From NCBI GenBank assembly GCA_032158295.1, contig CM063248.1, positions 23,089,273-23,153,272 of the forward strand: a stretch of 64,000 nucleotides of DNA, read 5' to 3'. This DNA comes from Pycnopodia helianthoides. Taxonomy: Eukaryota; Echinodermata; Asteroidea; Forcipulatida; Asteriidae. The notes beneath the pieces are model-generated. The model was not told where the DNA came from. It was given only the letters and a program-made list of their open reading frames with translations, and ran no database searches. Position numbers and translations under genes: made by a program. Every line of letters starts with the position of its first letter. The first letter of the stretch is position 1. This document shows, in pieces, positions 22,117 to 35,300 of this stretch.

Positions 22117-23650
22117 GCATTCCAGCCATTTTGTATTGTCTGTAACAGTGTTGATATTAAGGATTATAAATAAAGGGGGTGGGGGTCCAACAATTCTTTG
22201 CAAATGTAACCTTGATAAGATGACAAAGGTATGGAGGTGTTGTGTGGTTTTTGTTTTACATGGATTGTAAATTCTTACAGTACAGGTATGCCCCAAAATA
22301 TTGATTGAGTTTATTTCTAAAGTGACTTTAATGTCAAGCCAAATTGGTGTACATAAATGGAGTTTTTACCATGTACTGTTACATTTTATACTGTATTTTT
22401 TATGCGATTTTCAGAGTCATGTACATAGTTCTTTATATTATTATGAGGCTGCATTTTGACCAACTGATTTTGAAAAAGATTGGACCTGTTATGTGGTGCT
22501 ACTTCTTTGAATACACATTTCAAGCTTAGATTTGAGCGTTCACGACTGATCCCAATACACATGTAATTATTATTTGAAGTTTATACAAATTATATTAACA
22601 GAATTTGTTCAACTCAAAAAACCTTTAAATCTTTTCTGTTTGTTTAGATGGTTCTGGTTTGTATTGTCTTGTATAATTAAGAGTGTGTATGGCTGTAAAT
22701 ATATGTATTGAAACCTTTCAGCTCTGGTTTCACTTTTCAAGAACATAGTCAGATTAGTTTATCCATTATGCAGTACTTAGCTTTTAGTTTTTATGTTGTA
22801 TTTATATTACATGTGAACCGTTTTATTCATCATAATTTATTTTATTTGTAATATTTTATTCATTTCACAATTGTATGTGACTGTCGTGTAAATGGCAAAT
22901 AATACTAACATGCACATTTTTATTCAAATGTAAAAAGAATATTTGTTCTGATATGGGTCATAGGTTATTTGATTCATGGTGTCTGATGGGGGTCATAGGT
23001 TACTTGATTTGTATTTTCTGAAAGGGGTCATAGGTTTATATTTGATTTATTGTGTCACAAGTCTATAGCTCCTTACTGGACTAGTAATATGGACTAGTAT
23101 GCGGACAGTAATACGATGACCTACATACAGTAGTAGTACAGGTGTCGTGCTAAGTGTGATACACACATTACGCATAGCGTAGAGTATATATATACACACC
23201 TGGGGTTACGCCGTCTTTTTTCAGAGTGAAAACTTGTGTCTGCCTTAGCAAGGCTATACAGGACTGGAATGTCATTGTGTTCATATACATGTTCCTATGA
23301 GAATAACTAGCTTGAAATGGATCATGTTTGGATAAAGGTCATACTAAGTCAAACATCACACCAATGTTGAACTGTCCAGAAGAGATTCTTTGCAAAGGTT
23401 TTGAATGTTTGTCTGATGAGTGAATGTTGACTCACATACATTAAATGTCCATGCAGTGTCATTTATTTCTGTAGAATGCTGACTTTAGATCCTTTACTGT
23501 TAAACTAAATTACTGATGAGCTTTTAAGGTATGAAGTATTTCTAGGTCTTCCATAGGTTCTCATCTATACATGCCCACCTTTATCCAACACAGTAGGAAA
23601 TTAATGCCTGAAATAAAGATCAGTCAATAAAAAAGTACTGAAACTGTGGT
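22117..23650 (+). other. dachsous 3'UTR and poly(A) region (predicted)
   Basis: AT-rich, with no coding potential I can support. AATAAA hexamers occur at 22169 (53 nt after the stop, followed by a G/T-rich run) and as a close pair at 23612 and 23626, followed by TGTGGTTG. The late pair suggests a 3'UTR of about 1.5 kb, with the early site as a possible short form. Three imperfect copies of GGGTCATAGGTTA lie at about 22950-23035. No transcript evidence is available. Confidence 0.5.
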
Positions 23651-25160
23651 TGAAACATTGCTACTTTATTTCATATTCATGGTGCAGATTTTTTGGGGGG
23701 TTCGGATTTATAAGGGATGGCATTATTTCTGGCACAATGTATGTAGAAACTAGAGACACTAAAGATCAATACAACAGCTAAATGTAACACTTGTTGAACA
23801 GAATAACGTTGAAAAGTTTATGCATATTATTGTATTCTAAAATGAGTGGAGACTAAAAGTGTTTCCTTTTCTTCAATCAGGGTATTCAACATAATTTAAG
23901 GAACAAAATTTGTATAATTTAATTACATTTGAATATCATTCCACTAAAAAAATTGTTCCAAAATGAATAAAGAGACAAATATTAGAATGAAGGTACATGA
24001 AGCAAAATTAAAACGGGGTACAAAAATGTGAATAGATATTTTCCTTGATACAGAGTCAAGTTTAATATGATGAAATTGACTCTTTGCAAAATAATACACA
24101 CTGTTACTCATGTAACTGTTTGATTAGATATTATTCAATTATTTGTGACACCTTTAGATAATAACAAACTTGCATTCAGAGTTCATTGTCTAAAGTCATT
24201 ATTCAGACACTTTGACTGATTGCATTCCAGGCTTTGTCTAGCTGTATACGGTTTATAGCTTCTAGAAGTTTCTTTTGGTCTTTAATTTGCAAGTGGTGGG
24301 AATAGTAGCACAATCATCTTTTTAATTTGATTTCTTTTTTCTTTTATTTAAAAAGTAAACTATGAACAATGTCAGAGGTCTTCCCCGTTGAATAAATTGT
24401 GGAATAATCAGTGCATATGCTTATTATAAAATTGAAATGACACTGCCAAGTATAATTAGGATCTAAACCTCATTTAACTTGGTGAATAATTAATTTAATT
24501 ATTCAATTATCTTTAAAGTATTTTGAACATGGTAACTTTGTACATTAAATTGGACCATATGTGTTTATCATACTGATTAAAGAGTACATTTATGCAAACA
24601 ACAATCTACATGTGTGTAGGTGTGTGTGTGTGTGTGCTTGTAGTGATACTCAAACCGAAAGGGATACAGTACCAGCAAACAAACCAGGGTCCAATTTTAT
24701 AGAGCTGCTCAAGCAGACAATGTAGCTCAGCACAACACATGCTCACCAGAATAAGGTTACCAGCCAAATTATCATTCCCATATGTGCCATATGTGACTGG
24801 TATCCTGCTTTGTTTTATGGAGCAGAATGGTTAAGGAAAATTGTGCCCATATGTTAAGCTTTAACACTGTAGTATTGCTTGCACTATTGCAGACAATGAT
24901 ATTACATATCAAAAATGTTGGAAAACTTGAGATTCTAACAACTTTTTTAATAGGTTTGTTTTGTTCCATGGTGGTCCACATTGGTAGGATCCACAAACAA
25001 AGAAACTTCTACGTTTTGACTTAATTTTTTGGAGACAGGAGATTATTATTTTTGTAGTTGTTTTGTTTGGGGTGGCCTTTTGAATAGCCTGCCAATCTAC
25101 AAATATATGTATGTAGCATTAGCATGAGTCAGGCAAGAGCAGAACTCATCACTCCAACTG
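23651..25160. other. intergenic region, mostly AT-rich
   Basis: No supported gene. It holds a (GT)n tract near 24610-24640 and a diverged MITE copy at about 24686-24832 (TTTTATAGAGCTGCTCAAGC, GAATAAGGTTACCAGCCAAA, GTGACTGGTATCCTGCT). Confidence 0.5.
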
Positions 25161-25161
25161 G

Positions 25162-25351
25162 GCCCAATTTCATAGAGCTGCTTAAGCTCAAAAAGTATTT
25201 AAGCACAACAAAATTATGCTTACCAGAATAAGGTTACCGGCCAAAATACCATGTCACATGTACAATTTGTGACTGGTATCCTGCTGGTCTCTGCTTAGCA
25301 GAAAATTGTTAAGCAATATTTTCTGCTTGAGCAGCTCCATGAAATTGGGCC
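25162..25351. mobile_element. 190-bp MITE with GGGCCCAATTTCATxGAGCTGCT inverted ends
   Basis: The left end GGGCCCAATTTCATAGAGC and the right end (GCTCCATGAAATTGGGCCC) are inverted over about 24 bp. Partial copies lie at 1-60, 24686-24832 and about 35133-35230, so the family is active or abundant in this genome. Confidence 0.85.
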
Positions 25352-26058
25352 CAGTAGTGAAGGATGGCATGGTGACTAGAGGGCATAGACTCTGTGCAGT
25401 GATCAGCTGATGATTCAATGTGGATTAGTCGTTTTGGAGCATTTATCCACCGTAAAATGAGGATAACTGTTGATGTGTTCCTCTTGATGATCTGACTTGA
25501 CAATTCATTGATGAAGGGAAATGTGTAACCCAAAATGCTGTTTTTCAGATAATTATGATACATCAGTATCTTGATAGCTTTTTACTTAAGTTTATTTGGC
25601 CCTACAAGTACATAATAGGCGCGGCTAGTATAAATAGACTTCCAAGGCTAATTAATAATAATTTCAGTGCTTTCTGAGGGAAAAAAGGAAATCAATTGAA
25701 GAAGGAAGAAAGCTTTGAATGTTATATCGATGTGCCTATTCTCTTAATTTATTTCTAAAAACTACTGTTTTCAGCTTGATGTCCGTTTTAGTCTCCGCCA
25801 ATTATTTTGAAAAGGTTTTGATACAAACAAGCAGAGGTAGCCTTAGGAAGCAGAGGTAGCCTTATTAGGAAGCCGGAGCTCAACAAGCCGAAGCCGTGGT
25901 TTCGAAAAGGGCCATAATAATTATAGAAGGCGCCATTCAACACATTTATTTGCCAATTGAGGGCGCTATTCCAAATCATTGGACACTTTTCTCATTTTGT
26001 GCTCAATATTCTTGTCTTGGGAGCAGTGGTGGTCGGTTTGCCACTAAAACAGTTAAAT
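25352..26058 (+). other. 5' flank and 5'UTR of the DUF229 gene
   Basis: No clear TATA box or initiator can be called. The reading frame of exon 1 is open upstream to at least 25957 but has no ATG before 26059. Bases 25830-25868 hold a short direct repeat (AGCAGAGGTAGCCTTA). Confidence 0.4.
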
Positions 26059-26344
26059 ATGAAGCGAAAAACATTAGCTAAGTGGCTGGTTTTCGGTCTT
26101 TGTTTTGCTCTTCATTTTGGTGTACAACTTTTTTTGATGTGGCGTGTTCCTCATTCGGCCAACGTGAATTCAGCAGTAACGTCTTTAGACCGTCGTGACG
26201 TCGACGGACTCGACGCCGATGGTCTAAAAAAACTCAAGCAACGACAACTGCCTGATAGAATGAAGCACAGGCATGGGTTTAGTGACATGATTAATATACC
26301 AAATGGAAAGATGTCAGTCCATATCACTCCAGCAATCATTAAAG
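26059..26344 (+). CDS. DUF229 gene exon 1 (start codon, signal anchor, stem)
   Basis: The first in-frame ATG of the open frame is 26059. The hydrophobic segment is coded at about 26083-26142. Donor AAAG|GTAACT, phase 1. A charged stem (DRRDVDGLDADGLKKLKQRQ) follows. The next intron is 7.3 kb, the longest of the gene. Confidence 0.75.
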
Positions 26345-29300
26345 GTAACTTATTGAAAAAATGGGGTCAACTATCTAAAGATTAGAATCATAAGATTAAG
26401 AATGCAGCCTTTGCACTTGCAGGTCAGAGGAGGCAAACCAATTAATGGACGTATGAAGCTCAACCACGATCGACAACCATGGCCATGCACGGTCTATGGT
26501 ATTGGTAGCTGCCACTGGTTCCCCGTTTCTCAATTGGTAACCCTAACTTTTTTTAAAATTATTTTTTTAACCCTACCCCTGACCTTATAACCCTTCTCCT
26601 AACCCTAACCCTACCCCTTCCCCTACCCCTATTTATTTACCTGTACCCCTACCCCTAAAGCTACCATAGAACGTGCACGATGGTTGTGGTTCGTGGTTTA
26701 GCTTCATACGTCTGATTGGTTATATATCTCAGTCAGAGGTACACTTCAGTAACCTGCACCTCTGTAGCTAGAGCAGAGTCGGAGTCCTATTTACGACGTA
26801 CACTACCGTAGTGTTGTGCCATAGCCAGATAGCATAACGATGTCTTGTGTGCAGTAAATCACTCAAGCGTGCCCGTGGCCGGCGGCCATCTCCTTGCTGC
26901 CGGCCCTGCAGCAGTCTTGCTCCAGCACCCTGTACATCAACGTCTCTTGATATCACTAACCCTGTTGTGTTGTCCAGTTCAGGTTGCAATCGTTGTGAGG
27001 CTCACCACACTTCACAACACTCAACAGTACGCTGCATTCTTAGTTTGAGTGTCTGTATTCTATAGTTACTCCAAAAAATGTAGTGTCTCGTGTTTAGTTT
27101 GACCTAGCCCCATAAAATAGTGCCAATACGCTGGACTTCCTTGCTTCTTCCAACATATTATTAGGCAAAGTATTTTTTAAAAAGCATGTTAAGCGTTCCC
27201 GCCCACTTCCTTATTTGGAGCTGCATGTATTTTATTAATCAATACTTAATTCCTTGATTTTCAATAATACAGCCCTAAACATGTTTTATTGTTTGGTCTT
27301 TTCCATCAGCAAAATTGTTTTTAATAATATTGTCAATTTTTGTGATTTTCAATTGTATGTTTTGTTAGTATAAATTATAGACAGTACGAGTTGACTTATG
27401 GGGTGGGTTGGACAGTCCCAACTGTAGTTGGTTAAGGCCAAGTATATTTGATGTTGTCCCAGCTAGTAGGGATGGTCTTTACTATAGATGGGACAGTGAC
27501 AACTACAGTTTGGACCACTCCAGTTGTAGTTGGGTCAGTCTCAACTGTAGTTGGGCCAGTCTCAACTGTAGTTGGAACAGTCCCAACTGTAGTTTGGTCA
27601 GTCGCTTATTAAATGTTGTCCTAGCTAGTAGTGATGTTCATTACTATTGATGGGACAGTCACAATTACATGTACAGTGGGGACCACTGCAACATTAGTTG
27701 GGACAGTCCCAACTGTAATTAGTTGGGACAGTCCCAACTGTTGTTGGGCCAGCCCCAACTGAAGTTTGTATAAGCCCTTTGTACGGTCAGCCATTTGCAT
27801 GTAGAACTTCGAATTGGGACAGCAGTGAATAGAAGCATTTTATAACTCTGTATTTTCACTGTAATGCAATGACACTTTCATCCATATACAACGTTGTAGC
27901 TACCACGGTTGGCGCCGGTCGGTCATGACAGCCCCAGCTTTAGCCGACCGGGATCGATGGAAAATTAAACAAACTCCGACAGGCATAAATTTATGTAAAA
28001 ATTATTTAAAATATCATTGAAATAAGTGAAAAATTAAGAAAAAAACTCATTGTAAACTCCTATTCAACGTGTGTATTTTATTCGTGTTAAAGCAATCGGC
28101 GCCAATCTTACAAATTTTTGTAAGTAAAAGGCATGGTAAGCTATTAGCCCTATATAGGACTCTTCCTCTGTGCTGTACACAGATACAGAGTCCTAAATAT
28201 TAAGGCCCGTTTCTGGGGCGGAAAAATTTCAAAGCTTCATAACTCAAATTTTACCTGCAAGAAGCCACTTATTTCACCAGATTCACATTCCATGGCAGCA
28301 TACAAAATTCTGTGGTGGGTTTTGGTCGTCATATATTCCTCACAAATCCGTCATTTTCGTGAAATAATGCAGCTCCCAACGTTAAGAAATTCCCCAAACT
28401 TTAAACACAGTTTATTAAGAAAAGCCACGACGCGTGTGCTGTGTTCGCGTGTGCACCGTATCCTGAGTACACAGTGTTAACAAGCAAACGCAACGCACGA
28501 TATGCGCGTCATGCGTCATCTTGCGTCTTACACGCGAATGTACGCGTACGCACGGCAGACAACTGTGCTCGTGAGAATACGATCACAATGGGAATTTCTT
28601 AACGTTGGGAGCTGCATTATTTCACGTAAATGACAGATTTGTAAGGAATATATGACGACCAAAACCCACCGCAGAAAAGTGTATGCTGCCATTGAGTGTG
28701 AATCTGGTGAAATTAGTGGCTTGTTGCAGGTAAGATTTGAGTTATGAAGCTTTGAAATTTTTTCGCCCCAGAAATGGTACCTGATATCCAGGACGTCACT
28801 GTAGTGTAACACGAAAGTGAAAGGCCACCAGGGCTAGGTAAGCTATACTACATGTACATTTATACATGTACCTGAGTTTAGCGCCCGTATGTCGGTCACC
28901 CCTTTCATGCACTAATAATCCTATCACAACATATTAGACTCTTTCTCAGGGAAAGAATGCTGCATGTGTGTGTGTCTGTGTTACAGGTGGCCTTTGCACC
29001 ACCGCCATTAAATGTGGGTACAAGACTTACTCCATCCATGGTCAGCCAATGGAAAAATTCGTTTCTCACCAAGTAGGAATTCAACAGCCAATAGCAACAT
29101 TCGTTTCACGTTATGTAAGTTGGACAGTCCAGTGTCTAGTTTTCACCTCCTTGGATAGATCGACCATGTACTGTGTGGTATGGCTATGCAGACTTACTGT
29201 GAAGGCATGGTGAATTGGTTTGCAGCCAGACTACATGTTTCTTTGATTCACGTAAATGGATAATGGATTGTTTATTGTGACTGAACGTCAGTGATTTGGG

Positions 29301-32300
29301 GTTTTACAACAATCTAAACTGATGCCTCCCGCTAGCAAAGTAAAAAAATAACTGTGGTCTGGATATTTTGCAACTAGTTTGTATTAAATTGTTGTTTTTC
29401 TGGATGAAAGTGGGAAGATTGTGAGAACTTTGGTCTCATTTTTGTTAATCAAGTGAAGGCAATCGGATCGCTTCGAATACTTATTTAGTAAAACTAGGCT
29501 ATGTTTATGACTGATAAAATTACTTCAGCGATCACACGTAACCAACCCTCCCTCTTCGGTATATGGTACCTTAGATTAATGACCAGGGATGCCAGTGACT
29601 CTTTCCTTTAGAGCCTGAAAAAAATTCGCTGCGAAGGAAAGGGGGTCACCACCCCCCCCCCCCCGCTCAGACCAAAAACAATAAAAAACATAACAGCGAT
29701 TTTTCTATAAAACATAAAAAAGACAATTCTGACCCCCCCCTGTAAAAATTTGAATTTCTAGATGCTCTCTGCTGCATTCTGGTGCATAGAGCCTTTGAAA
29801 TTGCAACATAATGGTCAAAGGCATTTTTATTTAATATAGCATAAATAGGGGTTTCATTTAAAAAAAATTGGCCAGGGGTTCCCCTACGGGTGGTGAACCC
29901 ATTTCAACTGTTTTATTCTGATTTATTTTCAGTTTACACAGAAAATAAGATTCTCTGTAAATTAAAAAGAAGTCAAAATAATTTGTTTACATAAGTGATA
30001 TATTGTTTGTCAATTAAATTTCCTCAAGTAGCCCCAATTATAAAACAATAAAACGGACATGCTCTAACACGACATGCTCTAACACCGCTCTCAACATGTA
30101 TGCACAGTTTTTTTTTTAGCACGGATTACGCATGTGGGATTGAGCGAGCGATCAACGTACTTGCTCTTTTGGGGTCGAAAATGAGCATGGTTTCGCTGGT
30201 ACCCGTCTTCGGAAAAAGGTGCACGCGGCATCGAAGGGAAACAGTTAACTGAGTTCTGTGGCCATGTGTGCTTTTCTCAATCGTTCGCTGCACACAAGAA
30301 AGTTTTTTGTATGTGATCGTGATTGATTTCTGCGGCCGGGACAACATAGATCAAAGACACACACGAAGAAAGCATTACTAATGGATTATAAATTACGTTG
30401 GCCAAGGCACTGGACACAGACTGTGATCCGTTTGTTGCGGTCAATAAAAAAAGGTATTCAAAAATTGAAAAGCGTAAATGTGCTCGGCCTTTTTGCCGGC
30501 GTATCGGGCCCCACAAAATTGCGTATCGGGCCGATACGCTATAGCTTGTAGGTGGGGAGAACCCTGTAAACACTGTCTCTCGACTAAGCCACCGCCAATT
30601 ATACCTATTCTTTACCCCTCGATCAATTTGTTTCAAATTAGCTTCTCTTTCAATGACTCAATAGCTTCATGACTCAATGAATGCCAAAAACTCAGTCGGT
30701 ATGTCTCAATGGTAACGCCAATCGTCCGCGAAACAAAATTCTCAGAGCGATTTCATGTACGGTCCAAAGATCGTGTATGGATGTACACACAAAATACATC
30801 GATACATACCATACGGCACCACGCACACATTCGACAGAAAAGTCTAATCTTCGCTCAATACTTCCGGCATTTACAATACATGTACGAACGCTTGACGGCG
30901 CTTTCAAAACATATTAACATTAAACACGAGTCGCTCCAAACGAGCGCCGAAAACCTGTTTTCAATAAAATATATTTTCTCCGGCCTGATGAAACACGGAG
31001 CGCCGGAAAAATTTGGGGAAAATTTGAAAAAGCCGGAATTCCGGCAATAGCCGGAAAACTGGCATCCCTGAATGACGATCATCAATAACAAGTTCATTTT
31101 TTGTTATCGAGTCGGTTTTAAAGTTATTTGTTTGAATTAGCCACAAGCATTTTTTTTTCATAAAAAAATGTACTTGTCCCATGGAAATACTTTGAAGTTT
31201 GAGTATGTTCGTCTTCAGTGCTGGTGCTGTCTTTGGTTACTGGGACTGAAACTATCCAAAGATCATTTACAATTTTCTTCTGACAAATCTGACCTGTTTT
31301 AAGTTAAGTTATTATCCTAACGAACACAATAACTGTCTTAGAAACATAATAAAGTTTGGCCATCAATGCAGTTAACTTGACGTTGCAATTCATTTAAATT
31401 GAATTAGCGACGATTGAAAATCAGGATATTGTTTCAATCGGTGTGAAAATTATATAAAGAACTGACGGACCACTCAAAAACCTGGCGGACCAGTTAAAAA
31501 TCAAGCCAACTGGTCCTGCTGGCTAGTTGAAAAAAAAAGTTAAGGGCAACCCCTGGTGATGTAGTGGGATAGCCCAGTGAATCTCGTTCGTGATTGGTTA
31601 GTTGGTTGTGCTGAGATCTGGAAGCGGGCCCCTGGACCCCGCCGTGAGGTGCAGGAAGTGGGCCCCTGGACCCCGCCGTGAGGTGCAGGAAGCGGGCCCC
31701 TGGACCCCGCCGTGAGGTGCAGGAAGCGAGCCCCTGGACCCCACCGTGAGGTGCAGGAAGCGGGCCCCTGGACCCCGCCGTGAGGTGCAGGAACGTGGGC
31801 CCCTGGACCCCGCCGTGAGGTGCAGGAAGCGGGCCCCTGGACCCCGCCGTGAGGTGCAGGAAGCGGGCCCCTGGACCCCGCCGTGAGGTGCAGGAAGCGG
31901 GCCCCTGGACCCCGCCGTGAGGTGCAGGAAGCGGGCCCCTGGACCCCGCCGTGAGGTGCTACGTTGCACTCGATACACCCACCCTCGACAAAATTAGCCG
32001 GCATTCAATTTGCTCTAGATACAACAGTGTCCATATATGCTTAATTTGTATGTATACAAATTAAGCATGAAGTCGAGGCTCTACACACACTTTGCGGATC
32101 CGTGCAAGTAGCGAATAAGCCACTTTTATTTGATGTTGTCCTAGCTACATGTAGTAGGGATGGTCATTACTATAGATGGGATAATCACAAATACAGTTGG
32201 GACTGACCCAACTGTAGCTGGGTTCGTCCCAACTATAGTTTGCCACCCCAACTGTAGTTTGGTCAGTCCCAAATGAAGTTGGGACAGCCCCAACTTTAGT

Positions 32301-35300
32301 TGGGACAGTTTGAACTGTAGTGGGTATATAGGGCAAGTTTATTTGATGTTGTCCCAGCTAGTAGGGATGGTCTTTACTATGGGTTAGTCACAACTTCAGT
32401 TGGGACCACCATTGTAGTTGGGTCTTTTCCATCTGTAGTTTGGTCAGTCCCAACTGTAGTAATGGAATTCAATTGAATGATAGCGGAAAAACAAAGAAAT
32501 TTACCCTACTGGAATCACAATGTTACACTTTTCTTTAGGTTTATTATTTTACAAAGGTCCTGATTTCTTTAGACCACCTGCACTCCATGTGACTATGATT
32601 GAAAATCATGCATTGAGGGTGCACTTCACTTAAAGTACTGATTTTTTTGTAAGTTTTCTGTCCATGTTTGGAAGTGGTACCATTTTGAGGTGGAAGTTAG
32701 GCATCTGACATCTGCTATTGTAGTAGTTTACAAATGTTGAGTGGTTATAATGTGTTTTTGTTTCCCTTTGCCCACTGAGCTCGCTAGTCAACCCCAGATC
32801 TCCTGTATCTTTTATCCTCCTGATATGATGTATCTTTTTATTTGTTTATGCTAGTTTTTTATAATGCAGTATTTGACGTTCACTGTACTTGCCCTTACAT
32901 GTTGTATTTTTGTATTTTAATGCTAGTCTTTTACTCTTTGTTGTACTCTATGCCTACATATTATGATACTGTATAACATACTTAATAATGGAGAGGTTTC
33001 GCAGAGTCGCAAACAGACACGTCATAATATGTCATCACTTTTTGCGGTCCATGAGACGTATAACTGTTAGTACACAAGTCAGAATAGTCGTTCGAATTGC
33101 GAGTATTGTTTTTTCATGTTTTTTGTAGCGGATTGTTATTTTTTAAGGCACCAGGTTTTTACCATGACTGCTAGAGGTATCTTACATGGATGTAGTTTGC
33201 AATTTGTTAAACACCACGGTTGAGAAAAAGAGAAAAATGGACTAAAAATTAGGCGATGGATGAGCAAAGCCTGTGGCGCCCTCTTGAGGGTATTCGTTAG
33301 AATTTTGCGAAACAAAATTACACAACACGTTTGACGCGAATGCGTACGGTTCCGATATCTATTCGTATCCGCGACTCTGCAAAACCTCTCTATTTAGTTT
33401 TTACCCATTTTCTAGTGGAAATCAAATTTCTATATTTTAAAATGTGGACAATAAATGGTATCTATCTTTCTAATGTATATCTATGTGAACAGGTACGTGC
33501 CTGTACATGGATACTGTTGAGATATCGCCCCAGGTTTGTTTCCATTAATCTAAGTTTCTGTGCACAACACTTTTATGAAAAGACAATAACACTGTGAATT
33601 TTGGTTTGCATTTGTTGATTTGCAGATGAGTCATCAACCCTTAGCAAGCTTAAGATGTTAAAGGAACAGCTGTCTTTGCCTGAGACTCGACTCATGTTAT
33701 TCAAGAAGCTGGAGTCAAGATTATTCACTTCTAGAATTGATGTTCCTAGTGATAGTAGTTGTAATCTTCCCTCTGTAATTCCACCTGATATGTGTGGCAA
33801 TGTATCATGGGAGTGCAGTCTTAGCTCATCATTTGTTCAACATGACAGGTTTAACAGGTAATTAATTTGTAGAAAACTACATTGTATACTCTGAAATCAG
33901 ACTGTATCTTTCTTGAATACTAAGGTTTGGGTAAGGGAGGCAATAAACAGTTAATATTTTTGATATTTTGTCTTTGTGCACTTTTGTTTGTTCTTACATG
34001 ATGAGTATACAGTGCTTAACACACATTGGTGTATGGGTAAAAACAAAAATAATATTCTTATATTTCTGTTGCAAATTTATGGAATTGTTGCTGGACCGCT
34101 GCTAAAATATAGGATTCAGACTGCCCCTATCTACCGGGCAGTCTCGGTGGTCTGATAGTAAGACATATCTGCTCTAGAATTCTAGAATTACAAAGGTTGT
34201 GGGTTTGAATCCCCCTTGTTATATGCCTACATGTAGGTGGATTTTTGTCATATGACCCAGGAAAGTACCAAGTATACAGTGCTTTACACACATGGGTGTA
34301 TGGATAAAACCAAATATTACCTTGATGTGGTAAATGAAAACTGTCTGTACATAGACAATATTCAAACTCAAACTATTTCAGGAATAATCATTTCTCGTGT
34401 CAAATACTTAGTGTTATTAATCGTATTCTACTTTAAACCATAGAATGTATCTACAAGATTCACAAAGCAGGCTGTAATATTTACCAAAACAAATAGATCA
34501 TTATAGATGATTCTGATGAAGAGTTGTTTAATGGAGACTGTTGTCATGGTAATAGCAGGCCTGTGGCTGAACATGGAATAATGAACTGTAACCCAGTTAG
34601 AGCACACACACGCTGGCAGTCACGTCACAATATAATAATGATGGCATCCTTTGTGATGTGACAACTAGCGCGCGTGCAGTAACTGGGTTAGAATTCATAA
34701 TTCCATGTTTAGTCACAGGCCTGCTATGATTATGACGACAGTCCTCCTTTAAGCATGTACAGTTTATATCCAGACCACACTTTCTCTACATGTCAAAGTT
34801 GTTGTCTTTTTGAACATATTGGTTTCAAAGGATGTGCATTGATGATGTTAAGGCATTTTAATCTTTGCTGTTTGTTGAATCTTGCTATTTGACACAGAAC
34901 ACTGCAAGTTGATTGTCCAGGTGAATTCCGAATAAACTTTGTTTCAAGAGAAGAGAGTGAAACACTTCTTTCTAACGCTAAGTACATACCGGACCGTGAA
35001 TGGAACACCTACAAAGGACCTGCTACTGTACACTTCAAAACTCAATATGCAGATGTAGTATGTCCCATGAAGATTGGAAAGGAGTAAGTTAACAAAGCAA
35101 CCTCATTAAATTGATTCAATTGAGTCTCACAATATGGGCCAAAATTCATGGAGCTACTCCAGCAAAAATTTTGCTTACTCATTTTCTGCTTATCTGTTAT
35201 ATTTCAAACATAGCTCCACATACCTTGTAGACAATAATCATTGGTGCTTTGTTATTATACATTTAAAAATGATTGGTGGTGTCATTGGACCACACTATTT

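Noticed and set aside
26537..26660. True telomere or chromosome end
   Set aside because: The tract is degenerate, about 120 bp long, lies inside a gene intron and is enclosed by inverted repeats of a MITE.
31540..32004. Minus-strand 154-codon frame in GC-rich DNA
   Set aside because: Product of the 34-bp minisatellite; two frames are open equally and no protein family is visible.
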